Below are positions 42,465 through 53,103 of a DNA stretch of 64,000 nucleotides, one piece after another. The DNA lies in NCBI RefSeq assembly GCF_020991365.1, contig NZ_JAJLRA010000009.1:62001-126000 (forward strand), written 5' to 3'. The stretch is from Streptacidiphilus sp. ASG 303. GTDB lineage: Bacteria > Actinomycetota > Actinomycetes > Streptomycetales > Streptomycetaceae. Both the position numbers and the translations under genes were made by a program. The notes under the pieces were generated by a model. It had not been told where the DNA came from. It ran no database searches and saw only the letters and a list, made by a program, of their open reading frames with translations. Position 1 is the first letter of the stretch. Every line of letters begins with the position of its first letter.

Positions 42465-43205
42465 GTGACGGACCTGAGCCACGCCCCCCGCTACGTGCAG
42501 ATCGAGCATGCCCTGCGCCGCCGGATCGCCCGGGCCTCGGCCGGCGACGCGCTGCCGTCGGAGAGCGAGCTGTGCCGGGAGTTCGGCGCCAGCCGGATGA
42601 CCGTGCGGGCGGCGATGGCCCGGCTGGTCGACGAGGGCCTGGTGCACCGGCAGGCCGGGCGCGGTTCCTTCGTCGCCGAGGCGCCGCCGGCGCGCCGCGC
42701 CGACCTGCTGGTGGGTTTCGGAGCCGAGATGCGGCGTCAGGGCCGGGTGCCGGGATCGCGCGAGGTGGCGGTCCGGCTGCGGCGGGCCGCGGAGGAGGAG
42801 GCCCACCGGCTCCGGCTGGGACGCGAGGCGTCCGTGGTGTCGGTGCGGCGGGTGCGGGTGGCGGACGGCGTGCCGATCGCCTGGGAGCACGCCGTCTTCC
42901 CCGGTGCCCTCTCCGGGCTGGCCGAGACCGACCTGGTGCACGGCTCGCTGCACGAGGCCCTGGTGAAGCTGGGTTTCGTACCGACGGCGGGCCGCTCGTG
43001 GATCACCGCCGCGGTCGCGGACGAGGAGCGGGCACGGGTGCTCGAGGTGCCGCCCGGCTCGGCGCTGCTGGTGGAGGAGCGGGTGATCGACGACCAGGAC
43101 GGGACCCCGCTGGAGTTCACCCGCTCCGCCTACGCCGCCGACCGCTACCGGCTGTCGGTGGGCTTCCACGTCGACCGGCCCGGCAGCGGGCGGGCACCGG
43201 CCTGA
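42465..43205 (+). CDS. GntR-family regulator, HutC subfamily (UTRA domain)
   Basis: 246 residues. The winged helix-turn-helix is RYVQIEHALRRRIARASAGD, LPSESELCREFGASRMTVRAA and LVDEGLVHRQAGRGSFVAE. The C-terminal UTRA effector domain (about residues 85-240; VRRVRVADGVPIAWEHAVFP, VIDDQDGTPLEFTRSAYAADRY) places it in the HutC subfamily, which binds sites of type yGTMTAKAC. A matching site lies between the neighbouring GH1 and deoC genes, the probable targets. UTRA domains sense small molecules, often sugar phosphates. Confidence 0.9.
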   Translation: MTDLSHAPRYVQIEHALRRRIARASAGDALPSESELCREFGASRMTVRAAMARLVDEGLVHRQAGRGSFVAEAPPARRADLLVGFGAEMRRQGRVPGSREVAVRLRRAAEEEAHRLRLGREASVVSVRRVRVADGVPIAWEHAVFPGALSGLAETDLVHGSLHEALVKLGFVPTAGRSWITAAVADEERARVLEVPPGSALLVEERVIDDQDGTPLEFTRSAYAADRYRLSVGFHVDRPGSGRAPA

Positions 43206-43215
43206 ACGCCGCGAC

Positions 43216-43245
43216 CGGCGCCCCGGGCCGCGGGCCGGGGCGCCG
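43216..43245. terminator. Bidirectional terminator between GntR and GH1 genes
   Basis: CGGCGCCCCGG at 43216-43226 pairs over 11 bp with 43235-43245. The two genes converge here. Confidence 0.7.
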
Positions 43246-43257
43246 TCGGGTGCCCGG

Positions 43258-44705
<1,448 letters not shown>

Positions 44706-44739
44706 TGCGCCGACCGGTGCGCCCAGGAAGGCGGCCCCC

Positions 44740-45486
44740 GTGGGCACGGATTTCGTCCCGCCCGTCTCGCTCGGAGCGGCCGACGTCGCCGCGATGATCG
44801 ACCACTCGCTGCTGCGGCCCGAGCTCACCTCCGCCGAGGTGGCGGCCGGGTGCGAGCTGGCCGCCTCCTACGCGGTGGCGAGCGTGTGCGTCAGGCCCGC
44901 CGACGTCGCCGCCGCGGCCGCCCTGCTGGCCGGCACCCCGGTCGAGGTCGGGACCGTGGTGGGCTTCCCGCACGGCTCCAACGCGACCGCGACCAAGGCG
45001 GCCGAGGCCCGGCAGGCCCTCGCGGACGGCGCGCGGGAGCTCGACATGGTGCTCAACATCGGCCGGCTGCGCTCGGGCGAGCACGCCGCGGTCGGCGCCG
45101 ACGTCGCCGCCGTGGTGGCGGCGGCCCGGGGCGAGGGCGCGCTGGTGAAGGTGATCCTGGAGAACGCCTACCTCACCGACGAGGAGATCGTCACCGGCTG
45201 CCGGCTGGTCGAGGAGGCGGGCGCGGACTTCGTCAAGACCAGCACCGGCTTCGCGCCCGGCGGCGCGGTCCTGGAGCAGGTGGCGCTGATGCGGCGCTCG
45301 GTCGGCGAGCAGGTCGGGGTCAAGGCGGCGGGCGGCGTGCGGACGCTGGACGCACTGCTGCGGCTGGTCGCCGTGGGCGCCACCCGGTTCGGCGCGACGG
45401 CCACCGCAGCGATGCTGGACGACGCGCGGGCCCGGACCGCCGGGCACGGGGCGATCGCCGTCCCGCAGGCGGTCATCGCCCGGTAG
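44740..45486 (+). CDS. deoC: Deoxyribose-phosphate aldolase
   Basis: 248 residues from GTG 44740, with CAGGAAGGCGG upstream. Class I aldolase fold: MIDHSLLRPELTSAEV, VGFPHGSNATATKAAEARQA, ELDMVLNIGRL, LVKVILENAYLTDEE and the Schiff-base lysine in FVKTSTGFAPGGA, plus VGVKAAGGVRTLDALL. It converts deoxyribose-5-phosphate to acetaldehyde and glyceraldehyde-3-phosphate. Shared control with a beta-glucosidase is unusual for DeoC. Its 3' end overlaps the convergent TetR gene by 14 bp. Confidence 0.93.
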   Translation: MGTDFVPPVSLGAADVAAMIDHSLLRPELTSAEVAAGCELAASYAVASVCVRPADVAAAAALLAGTPVEVGTVVGFPHGSNATATKAAEARQALADGARELDMVLNIGRLRSGEHAAVGADVAAVVAAARGEGALVKVILENAYLTDEEIVTGCRLVEEAGADFVKTSTGFAPGGAVLEQVALMRRSVGEQVGVKAAGGVRTLDALLRLVAVGATRFGATATAAMLDDARARTAGHGAIAVPQAVIAR

Positions 45487-46135
45487 CCCCCGGATGCCGT
45501 CCGGCCCCCTCGGACAGGAAGCGCCGCGAACCCCACCGCCAGGCCTCCACCAGGTCGAACCCTTCCCCCGCGGACAACCACTGCAGCTGCAGCCCGTCCA
45601 TGGCGGCGATCACCTGCCGGGCCGTCGGGACGGGTTCGGCCACCCGTCCTCGGAGCAGCCCGGCGACGAACCGGACGGCTCGGCGATAACGGCGCCGGAA
45701 GTACGGGTGGGCGGGGTGCGCCGGGTCGCTCGCCTCCGCCCCGAGCACCGCGTACAGCCGAACGACCTCCGGTTGGCCCGCGCTGCGTTCCACCACCGCT
45801 TCCAACAGCCGGACCGGATCGTGCCGGTGGTCGGCGTGCAGGGCGCCGACGGACTCCATGTCCCGGCGGTCGCGGTCCTCCAGGACCGCCACGAGCAGTG
45901 CGGTCTTGTGGGGGAAGTGGTGCAGCAGCCCCGGCACGGTCAGACCGCACGCTTCAGCCACGTCCTGGCTCGCCAGCCCGTTGAAGCCACGGGTGGCGAT
46001 CAGCGAACCGGCCGCGACGAGGATCTCCTGACGCCGTTCCGCGGCCGGCTTGCGGATCCGCGGCCGCCCACGTCCGGGCGGCCGCGGCGCGCGGGGCGCC
46101 CCGGTCCCGCCGCCCTCGGCCCCTGCCGTCGCCAC
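45473..46135 (-). CDS. TetR-family regulator
   Basis: 220 residues from GTG 46135 (GGGAGGGGTGAC upstream). DNA-binding helices: RRQEILVAAGSLIATRGFNG and LASQDVAEACGLTVPGLLHHF around residues 33-75. The C-terminal part (YFRRRYRRAVRFVAGLLRGR, QLQWLSAGEGFDLVEAW) resembles the TetR group often found beside glycosidase genes in actinomycetes. It is divergent from the remains of a GH3 gene whose start it probably once controlled. Confidence 0.85.
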   Translation of the reverse strand: MATAGAEGGGTGAPRAPRPPGRGRPRIRKPAAERRQEILVAAGSLIATRGFNGLASQDVAEACGLTVPGLLHHFPHKTALLVAVLEDRDRRDMESVGALHADHRHDPVRLLEAVVERSAGQPEVVRLYAVLGAEASDPAHPAHPYFRRRYRRAVRFVAGLLRGRVAEPVPTARQVIAAMDGLQLQWLSAGEGFDLVEAWRWGSRRFLSEGAGRHPGATGR

Positions 46136-46201
46136 GTCACCCCTCCCGGGCCCGTGCCGGCCGGTCCGTCCCGGACGGGCGCACTCTATCCGCGGGGCGC
46201 G

Positions 46202-47472
46202 CCCCGCGGCGTGGTCATGGGCTCCTCCACCGCCTTCCCCGTCCCCATGGCCCGCGGCGCCACCTGGGACACCGGGTTGGAGGAGCGGATCGGCGACGCG
46301 ATCGGCCTGGAGGTCCGCGCCCAGGGCGGCAACCTCTTCGCCGGCGTGTGCATCAACCTGCCCCGGCCCCCGCCTGGGGACGCATCCAGGAGACCTGTGC
46401 CGAGGACCCCCGGTGCTGCTCGGCGCCATGGGCGCGGCCCTGGTCCGCGGTGTGCAGCGCCACGTCATGGCGTGCGCCAAGCACTTCGCCCTCAACAGCA
46501 TGGAGAACGCCCGCTTCACCGTCGACGTCGCGGTGGACGAGCGCGCGCTGCACGAGGTCTACCTCCCGCACTTCCGCCAGGTGGTCGAGGAGGGCGCCGC
46601 GGGCATCATGAGCGCCTACAACGCGGTCAACGGCGAGTGGTGCGGCCAGCACCCCGTGCTGCTCACCGAGGTGCTGCGCGAGGAGTGGGGCTTCGAGGGA
46701 ATCATGATCTCGGACTTCGTCTTCGGCCTGCGCGACGCCGCCGCCTCGCTCGCCGCGGGACCGGACGTCGAAGCGTCCTTCCGCCCGCAACGCGCCCTGC
46801 ACCTGCCGGACGACCTGGCCGCCGGCCGGGCCCGCTGGGAGGACGTCGACCGCTCGGCCCTGCGCATCCTCACCACCCAGCTGCGCTTCGCCGCCCGCCA
46901 CCACGACGTCCCCGCGCCAGGCCCCGAGGTCGTCGCCTGCGCCGCCCACCGCGCCCTCGCCCGCACCGCCGACCCGGACGGTGCTGACTCCGCCGCCCCT
47001 GACGGACCGCTCGCGGACACCGGCGCCAACCTGATCGGCAGCTTCAGCACCGGCGGCGACCGCGACCGGCCGACCCTGCACCCGGAGGACGAGGAACTCG
47101 TCCTGGCCGTCGCGGATGCCCACCCGCGCACCGTCGTCGGTGTCGTGACCGCCGGCGCCGTACTCACCGGGCGCCGGCGCCACCGGGTCCCGGCGCTGCT
47201 GATGCTCTGGTACGCCGGCATGGAGGGCGGCAACGCCCTCGCCGACGTCCTGCTCGGCCGGTGCGACGCCGCCGGGCGGCTGCCCTTCTCCGTCCCCGAG
47301 CACACCGACCACCTGCCCCCCTTCGACCGGGACGCCCGCATCGCGCACTACGACCTGTGGCACGGGCAGCGCCTGCTGGACCGCCGCGGCCGGCACCTAC
47401 CGGGTCGAGGCCGCGGCCCACCGCGGTGACCCCGGAGCGGCTGCGGTCCGCCTCGTCCTGGATCGCGCCTAG
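46202..47472 (+). pseudogene. Decayed GH3 beta-glycosidase, second copy
   Basis: Translated in pieces this closely matches the intact GH3 protein at 12662-14860: RGVVMGSSTAFPVPMARG, VQRHVMACAKHFALNSMENA, SDFVFGLRDAAASLAAG, LMLWYAGMEGGNALADVLLG and the last residues TYRVEAAAHRGDPGAAAVRL. The first ~85 codons are missing; the frame changes near 46370 and again near 46410; about 120 residues in the middle and the fibronectin-like domain are deleted. The final fragment, in another frame, runs to TAG 47470-47472. It therefore cannot make an active enzyme. Confidence 0.9.
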
Positions 47473-47474
47473 CG

Positions 47475-47495
47475 GGGCCGGCCGGCGGCCGGCCC
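47475..47495. terminator. Terminator hairpin between the GH3 pseudogene and xylB
   Basis: GGGCCGGCC at 47475-47483 pairs with GGCCGGCCC at 47487-47495. It lies 38 bp past the xylB stop on the minus strand. Confidence 0.6.
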
Positions 47496-47533
47496 GGTCG
47501 TGCTCGGCGCCCGCCGGGCCGGCTGCCGCCGGG

Positions 47534-48961
47534 TCAGCCCCCGCCGAGCAGCGGCGCGCCGGCGGCCAGCACGGCGGCGATCCGCTCCGTCGCGGCGGTG
47601 TCGCGTTCGACCGGTTCCAGGACGGGGCCGGCCGCGGTGCCCCAGCGGCGGGCGACGGCCGCCGGGTGCTCACCGGTGAGCAGTCCGGCGGCCTGGGCGG
47701 CGGCGCCGAGGGCGACGAGCTCTGACGCGACGGGCACCTGGACGGCGCGGCCGGAGAGCCGCCGCACGGTGTCCTGCCAGGCGTGGCCCCGGGCGCCGCC
47801 GCCGATGAGCAGCAGGGGGGCGTCGCCCGCGCTCTCGCCGCCGGCGCCGAGCACCCGGTCGAGGGCGGCGAGCAGGGTGTGGGCAGCGCCGTCGTAGGCG
47901 GCCTGGAGCAGCTGGCCGGCGGTCGTGTCGTGGCGCAGGCCGTGGACCAGGCCGGCGGCGTGCGGCAGGGCGGGGGTGCGCTCGCCGTCCAGGAAGGGCA
48001 GCACGACGGCCCGGCCGCCGGGCTCGACCGCCTCCCGGTCGCGCCCGAGGAGGGCGGCGACGCGGTCGACGGCGAGGGTGCAGTTGAGGGTGCAGGCGAG
48101 CGGCAGCCAGTCGCCGTGGGCGTCGGCGAAGCCGGCGACGGTGCCGCTCGGGTCGGCGGGCCGGCCGCGGGTGGCGGCGTACACGGTGCCGGAGGTGCCC
48201 AGGGAGAGGACGGGCCGGCCGTGCACTGCGCCGGGGCCGCCGCCGAGGCCGAGCCCCAGCGCGGCGGCGGCGTTGTCGCCGGCGCCCAGGGCGACGGGGG
48301 TGCCGGGGCGCAGCCCGCCGAAGGCGCCGCGGGTCTCACCGGCGGGGGTGCCGGGCTCCTGGAGCGGCGGGAGGAGGGCGGGGTCGAGGCCGACGAGGCC
48401 GAGGATCCCCTCGTCCCAGCCGTGCCCGTCCCACCAGCCGGTGCCGGAGGCGTCGCTGCGCTCGGCGACGGGGCGGCCGGTGAGCCGCTCGGTGAGGTAC
48501 TCGTGCGGGAGGCGGACGGCGGCGACCCGGCCGGTGAGCCGCCGGTCGCGCAGCCAGGCCCACTTGCTGACGGTGAACGAGGCGTTGGGCACGCTGCCGG
48601 TGCGGCGGGCCCAGGCGGCGGGGCCCAGTTCCTCGACGAGGGCGGCGGCCTGCCCGGCGGAGCGGGTGTCGTTCCAGAGCAGGGCCGGGTGGACGGGCCG
48701 GCCGTCGGCGTCGAGGGTGACGAGGCCGTGCTGCTGGCCGCCGACGGCGACGGCCTCGGCGCGCCCGGCGTGGCCGGTGGCGGCGACGGCGTCCTGGAGG
48801 GCCTGCCACCACTGGAGGGGGTCGCTCTCGCGGGCGCCGCCGGTGCCGGTGACGGTGTGGGGGGCCCGGCCCCCGCCCAGGACCCGGCCGGTGTCGGCGT
48901 CGACGGCGAGGGCCTTGGCGGCCTGGGTGGAGCTGTCCACCCCGATGACGATCCGTGCCAT
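47534..48961 (-). CDS. xylB: Xylulokinase
   Basis: 475 residues from ATG 48961, with CAGGGAGTTGGAC upstream. FGGY kinase: the phosphate loop VIGVDSSTQAAKALA, GGQQHGLVTLDADG, LLWNDTRSAGQA, the catalytic-base region VALGAGDNAAAALGLG, LSLGTSGTVYA and LLIGGGARGHAWQD. It phosphorylates D-xylulose to xylulose-5-phosphate. Divergent from xylA across about 100 bp, the usual Streptomyces arrangement, with presumed shared xylose-responsive control. No xylR gene is in the window. Confidence 0.93.
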   Translation of the reverse strand: MARIVIGVDSSTQAAKALAVDADTGRVLGGGRAPHTVTGTGGARESDPLQWWQALQDAVAATGHAGRAEAVAVGGQQHGLVTLDADGRPVHPALLWNDTRSAGQAAALVEELGPAAWARRTGSVPNASFTVSKWAWLRDRRLTGRVAAVRLPHEYLTERLTGRPVAERSDASGTGWWDGHGWDEGILGLVGLDPALLPPLQEPGTPAGETRGAFGGLRPGTPVALGAGDNAAAALGLGLGGGPGAVHGRPVLSLGTSGTVYAATRGRPADPSGTVAGFADAHGDWLPLACTLNCTLAVDRVAALLGRDREAVEPGGRAVVLPFLDGERTPALPHAAGLVHGLRHDTTAGQLLQAAYDGAAHTLLAALDRVLGAGGESAGDAPLLLIGGGARGHAWQDTVRRLSGRAVQVPVASELVALGAAAQAAGLLTGEHPAAVARRWGTAAGPVLEPVERDTAATERIAAVLAAGAPLLGGG

Positions 48962-49065
48962 GTCCAACTCCCTGTCCGGTGCCGGGACTTCCCATCCGCG
49001 TGCCGGCACCCTAGTTTGTTTTCCGCCCTGACGAACAGGCCCCGGCAGATCTGGAGCACCCCGCC

Positions 49066-50226
49066 ATGCCCACCCCCACCCCCGCGGACAAGTTCACCTT
49101 CGGCCTGTGGACCGTCGGCTGGCAGGGCCGCGACCCGTTCGGCGACGCCACCCGCCCCGCCCTCGACCCGGCCGAGACCGTGCACCGCCTGGCGGGACTC
49201 GGCGCGTACGGCGTGACCTTCCACGACGACGACCTGGTCCCGGCCGGCTCCTCGGAGGCGGACCGCGACGCCGCGGTCAAGCGCTTCCGCGCCGCCCTGG
49301 ACGCCGCCGGCCTCCGGGTGCCGATGGCCACCACCAACCTCTTCACCCACCCGGTCTTCAAGGACGGCGCGTTCACCGCCAACGACCGCGACGTGCGCCG
49401 CCACGCCCTGCGCAAGACCGTCCGCGCCATCGACCTGGCGGTCGGGCTCGGCGCCACCACGTACGTCGCCTGGGGCGGCCGCGAGGGCGCGGAGCACGGC
49501 GCGTCCAAGGACGTCCGGGTCGCGCTGGACCGCCTGAAGGAGGCCTTCGACCTGCTCGGCGAGTACGTCCACCGGCAGGGCTACGACCTGCGCTTCGCCA
49601 TCGAGCCGAAGCCGAACGAGCCGCGCGGCGACATCCTGCTGCCGACCGTCGGCCACGCGCTGGCGTTCATCAACAGCCTGGAGCGCCCGGAGGGGGTCGG
49701 CCTCAACCCGGAGGTCGGACACGAGCAGATGGCGGGCCTGAACGTCGCGCACGGCGTCGCCCAGGCGCTGTGGCACGGCAAGCTCTTCCACATCGACCTC
49801 AACGGCCAGTCCGGCCTCAAGTACGACCAGGACCTGCGCTTCGGCGCCGGCGACCTGCGCCAGGCGTTCTGGCTGGTCGACCTCCTGGAGTCGTCCGGCT
49901 ACGACGGTCCCCGGCACTTCGACTTCAAGCCGTCGCGCACCGAGGACGCCGACGGCGTCTGGGCGTCCGCCGCCGGGTGCATGCGGAACTACCTCCTCCT
50001 CAAGGAGCGGGCCGCCGCCTTCCGCGCCGACCCGGCCGTCCGGGAGGCGCTGCGCGCCGCCCGCCTGGACGAGCTGGCCGCACCGACCGCCGCGGACGGC
50101 CTCGACGCGCTGCTCGCGGACCGCTCGGCGTCCGAGGAGTTCGACGTGGACGCGGCCGCCGTCCGCGGCATGGCCTTCGAGCAGCTCGACCAGCTCGCCC
50201 TGGAGCACCTGCTCGGCGCCCGCTGA
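49066..50226 (+). CDS. xylA: Xylose isomerase
   Basis: 386 residues, the length of Streptomyces class I xylose isomerases. Active-site and metal segments are intact: [17 protein letters not shown], the catalytic-His region [70 protein letters not shown] and [13 protein letters not shown]. It converts D-xylose to D-xylulose, taking the product of the GH52 enzyme. Upstream, AGTTTGTT (49013-49020) and GACGAACA (49030-49037) are a weak inverted pair that may be a xylose-regulator site. Confidence 0.95.
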   Translation: MPTPTPADKFTFGLWTVGWQGRDPFGDATRPALDPAETVHRLAGLGAYGVTFHDDDLVPAGSSEADRDAAVKRFRAALDAAGLRVPMATTNLFTHPVFKDGAFTANDRDVRRHALRKTVRAIDLAVGLGATTYVAWGGREGAEHGASKDVRVALDRLKEAFDLLGEYVHRQGYDLRFAIEPKPNEPRGDILLPTVGHALAFINSLERPEGVGLNPEVGHEQMAGLNVAHGVAQALWHGKLFHIDLNGQSGLKYDQDLRFGAGDLRQAFWLVDLLESSGYDGPRHFDFKPSRTEDADGVWASAAGCMRNYLLLKERAAAFRADPAVREALRAARLDELAAPTAADGLDALLADRSASEEFDVDAAAVRGMAFEQLDQLALEHLLGAR

Positions 50227-50235
50227 CGCCTCCCG

Positions 50236-50264
50236 GGCCGGGCCGTCCGCCGCACGGCCCGGCC
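50236..50264 (+). terminator. Terminator after xylA
   Basis: GGCCGGGCCGT at 50236-50246 pairs over 11 bp with 50254-50264, ten bases after the xylA stop. A purine-rich, G-dense strand runs on to about 50395. Confidence 0.75.
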
Positions 50265-50402
50265 GTGCCGTCGGGGCGGGGACGGGCGGAGACGGGGGCG
50301 AGTGAAGGCGGGGTGAGTGGAGGCGGGGGCACGAGGGGGGCGGGGACGGGCGAGGCAGGGGACGAGCCGGGCCGGGGGGCGCACGCCGGTGCCGGGTGCG
50401 GG

Positions 50403-51053
50403 TCAGGGGACGAGGTCGGCGTCGCGGGCCAGGAGGGCGGCCTGGACGCGGTTGGAGACCTCCAGGGCGGTCAGGATGCGGCTGACGTGGGACTTGACCG
50501 TGCTCTCCCGCATGCCGAGGCGGTCGGCGATGTCGGCGTTGGTGTCGCCGCGGGCGAGGAGGGCCAGGACGTCGCGTTCACGGGGTGTGAGGCGTTCGAT
50601 CCGGGCGCGGGCGGCGGCGGCCCGGGGCCGTCCGGCCCGGTGGTAGCGGTCGATGAGGCGGCGGGCGGCGGCGGGGTGGAGCATGGCGGACCCGGTGGCC
50701 ACGAGGTGGACGGCGCGCAGGATCTCGGCGGGGTCGGTGTCCTTGAGGAGGAAGCCGTCGGCACCGGCGGCGAGGGCGTTGTAGACGTACTCGTCGAGGT
50801 CGAAGGTGGTCAGGGTGACGACCCTCGGCGGGTGCGGCAGTGCGCGCAGGCGGGCGGTGGCGGTGATGCCGTCCATGCGGGGCATGCGGACGTCGACCAG
50901 GGCGACGTCGATGCGGTGGGCGGCGGCCAGTTCGACCGCCTGCACACCGTCCGCCGCCTGGGCGACGACCTCGATGCCGTCGTCGGCGTCGAGGAGGTCG
51001 GCCAGGCCGAGGCGGACCAGGGCGTCGTCGTCGACGATCATGGCGCGGATCAT
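50403..51053 (-). CDS. NarL/LuxR-type response regulator
   Basis: 216 residues. The receiver domain shows the acidic pair MIVDDDALVRLGL, the phosphoryl-acceptor Asp-54 in VALVDVRMPRMDG, the switch residue in VVTLTTFDLDEYVYNAL and Lys in GFLLKDTDPAEIL. The C-terminal LuxR helix-turn-helix is LTPRERDVLALLARGDTNAD ... ESTVKSHVSRILTALE. ATG 51053 overlaps the kinase stop by 4 bp (ATGA), so the two proteins are made together. Confidence 0.93.
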   Translation of the reverse strand: MIRAMIVDDDALVRLGLADLLDADDGIEVVAQAADGVQAVELAAAHRIDVALVDVRMPRMDGITATARLRALPHPPRVVTLTTFDLDEYVYNALAAGADGFLLKDTDPAEILRAVHLVATGSAMLHPAAARRLIDRYHRAGRPRAAAARARIERLTPRERDVLALLARGDTNADIADRLGMRESTVKSHVSRILTALEVSNRVQAALLARDADLVP

Positions 51054-52192
51054 GTGCGGGTGCCGTTCTGCTCGGTGGGTGCGGGGTGGGGGATGCGGGC
51101 GGCCAGCCGCCACCTGCCGGGGCCGTGGGGCCCGGCGTCCAGGTGCCCGCCCAGGGCGCGGACGCGCTCGCCCAGGCCGACCAGTCCGAAGCCGGAGGGG
51201 GCGGCGTCCCCGGCCGCCGCGCCCGGACCGTTGATGACCTCCACGAGGGTGGCGGGCGGCCCGTGGTCCAGGCGGACGTGCACCGGCGCGCCCGGGGCGT
51301 GCTTGCGGGCGTTCGTCAGCCCTTCCTGGACCAGCCGGTACAGGGCCAGGCGGTGGGCGGCGGGAGCGTGTTCGGGCACGCCCTCGACCTGCAGGTCGAT
51401 CTGCTGCCCGGCCTCGCGCGCCTGCTCGACCAGGTCGCGCACGTCGCGCAGGACGGGGGCGGGCGCCTCGCCGTCCCCGGCGGAGCCGGTGTGCAGGGCC
51501 CCGAGGATGTCGCGCAGGTCGGCCAGGGCCTCGGTGGAGGCGGTGCGCAGCAGGGCCAGGCGCTCGGCGACCGGGGCGGGCAGGGTGTCGGCCCTGGTGG
51601 ACAGGACCCCGGTGTGCAGGGCGATCAGGCTGAGGCGGTGGGCGAGGACGTCGTGCATCTCGGCGGCGATGCGGGACCGCTCCGCGGTCCGGGCGGCCTC
51701 CTCCCGCAGCTCGCGCTCGACGCGCAGGTGGTCGACCCGGGCGTGCAGGGCCTCGACGAGACGGCGGCGGTTCCCCGCCCACAGCCCGCCCACGACGGCC
51801 AGCAGCAGGAACAGGACGGCGCCGTACGGCTGCGGCCGCCACAGCGAGACCGCGGCCGGCGCCACCCCGCCGACGGCCAGGGCGACGGCGCAGCAGCCGA
51901 CGGCCGCCGCGACACGGCGGCGGGCGGCCAGGTCGAACAGCGCGACGAGCAGCAGCGGCAGCATCGGCCACCCGCACAGCCCCGTCGCCGCGGTGGCGAG
52001 CAGCGGGGCGGCGGCCCAGGGGAGCCGGCGCACCAGCAGTGCCGTCCCGCACAGCACCGCGGCCGCGGTGCACGGTGTCAGGTACCGGCCGCCGGCGGTC
52101 GCGGCGCCGTTCTGGACGGCGGCCGCCGTCAGCACCAGGACCGCCCCGCAGCGTCCGGGGACGGCCCACCGGGAATTCCGTTTGCGGTTCAC
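51050..52192 (-). CDS. Sensor histidine kinase (HisKA_3 type)
   Basis: 380 residues from GTG 52192. The N-terminal ~135 residues hold about five hydrophobic segments with short loops, so the sensor is probably membrane-embedded rather than extracellular. A coiled-coil-like linker leads to the dimerisation/phosphoacceptor helix RSRIAAEMHDVLAHRLSLI (His near residue 180), then HATPase_c boxes (LYRLVQEGLTNARKHAPGA, GFGLVGLGERVRALGG). TAGGAT ends six bases before GTG, so the mRNA is likely leaderless. Divergent from the methyltransferase gene, its likely target. Confidence 0.92.
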   Translation of the reverse strand: MNRKRNSRWAVPGRCGAVLVLTAAAVQNGAATAGGRYLTPCTAAAVLCGTALLVRRLPWAAAPLLATAATGLCGWPMLPLLLVALFDLAARRRVAAAVGCCAVALAVGGVAPAAVSLWRPQPYGAVLFLLLAVVGGLWAGNRRRLVEALHARVDHLRVERELREEAARTAERSRIAAEMHDVLAHRLSLIALHTGVLSTRADTLPAPVAERLALLRTASTEALADLRDILGALHTGSAGDGEAPAPVLRDVRDLVEQAREAGQQIDLQVEGVPEHAPAAHRLALYRLVQEGLTNARKHAPGAPVHVRLDHGPPATLVEVINGPGAAAGDAAPSGFGLVGLGERVRALGGHLDAGPHGPGRWRLAARIPHPAPTEQNGTRT

Positions 52193-52245
52193 CTGGAAAT
52201 CCTAGGCAGGGGCCGCCGGGCACGCCTCCGCCGATCTTCGACGGC

Positions 52246-52270
52246 CCTCCCCCACTTTCGTAGGGGGAGG
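52246..52270. promoter_or_regulatory. Inverted repeat in the kinase/methyltransferase divergent promoter
   Basis: CCTCCCCC (52246-52253) and GGGGGAGG (52263-52270) flank ACTTTCGTA. The element is midway between the two leaderless promoters (TAGGAT on minus at 52204-52199; TAGGGT on plus at 52311-52316) and is a candidate response-regulator site. Confidence 0.4.
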
Positions 52271-52323
52271 CCGTCGCACAGCGACGGATCCGCCGGCGCG
52301 AACCCGTTCCTAGGGTCGGATCC

Positions 52324-53103
52324 ATGGACACATGGACCACCTCGCACGACCGTGCCGTCGCGCAGCGCCATGCCGAGGGCTGGATGTTCCTCATCGAGGC
52401 AGCCCGCGACATCCGCACCACGGGCGCGGTCGCGCCCAGCAGCACGGCGCTCGCCCACGCGCTGACCGAACCGGTGCGCGCCCGGGCGGGGCGGCCGCTG
52501 AACGTCCTCGAGGCGGGCGCCGGGACGGGCGCGGTCACCCGCGCCCTCATCGACCGGCTGCCGTCCGGCAGCAGCCTGGACGTCGTCGAGGCCAATCCGC
52601 GCTTCGCCGCCCGCCTGGACCGGCTCGCCACCGCGCACCCGCGTCCGGCGGGGCACACGGGGCGGGACACGCGGCAGGTCCGCGTCCACGCCCGGCGGGT
52701 GGAGGACCTGGACCCCGGCCGGCGGTACGACGTGATCGTCTCCGGTCTGCCCTTCGCCAACTTCACCCCCCGCCAGGTCGAGACGATCATGGGCCGCTAC
52801 CTGGAGCTGCTGCGCCCCGGCGGCACGCTGACGTACTTCTCCTACCTCGGCACCCGGCAGGCCCGCACCCTGCTCGCCTCCCGCGCCCGGACGCTCCGGC
52901 ACCGGGCCGTCGAAGAGGTCCTGGCCGGCTACCGGCGCCGCTGCGCCACCGGCTGCCGGACGGTGTGGGCCAACCTCCCCCCGGCCAGGGTCTGGCAGCT
53001 CGAGCGGCCCACGACGGCCGCGTCCGGCCCCGCCCGGCCTGTGGCCGGGGGCGCGGTGAGGTCCGAGGCCGGGGCCGAGGCCGGGTCCGGGGCTGACCGT
53101 TGA
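52324..53103 (+). CDS. Class I SAM methyltransferase, phospholipid N-methyltransferase-like
   Basis: 259 residues from ATG 52324. Motif I is NVLEAGAGTGAVTRALIDRL, motif II LDVVEANPRFAARL, and the acceptor-site region VIVSGLPFANFTPRQVETIM resembles PmtA-type phosphatidylethanolamine N-methyltransferases and rRNA adenine dimethylases. MFLIEAARDIRTTGAVAPSS at the N terminus is also PmtA-like. TAGGGT ends seven bases before ATG, pointing to leaderless expression. Its TGA overlaps the DedA start (TTGA), so a membrane-lipid role is the more attractive reading. The C-terminal tail is low-complexity. Confidence 0.75.
   Translation: MDTWTTSHDRAVAQRHAEGWMFLIEAARDIRTTGAVAPSSTALAHALTEPVRARAGRPLNVLEAGAGTGAVTRALIDRLPSGSSLDVVEANPRFAARLDRLATAHPRPAGHTGRDTRQVRVHARRVEDLDPGRRYDVIVSGLPFANFTPRQVETIMGRYLELLRPGGTLTYFSYLGTRQARTLLASRARTLRHRAVEEVLAGYRRRCATGCRTVWANLPPARVWQLERPTTAASGPARPVAGGAVRSEAGAEAGSGADR

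Noticed and set aside
46202-47472. GH3 fragment considered as a functional short glycosidase
   Set aside because: It lacks the N-terminal part of the barrel, is frameshifted twice and has no start with a ribosome site.
49011-49037. Strong xylose-repressor operator between xylB and xylA
   Set aside because: Only a weak TTTGTT/GAACA pairing is visible; kept as a comment rather than a feature.
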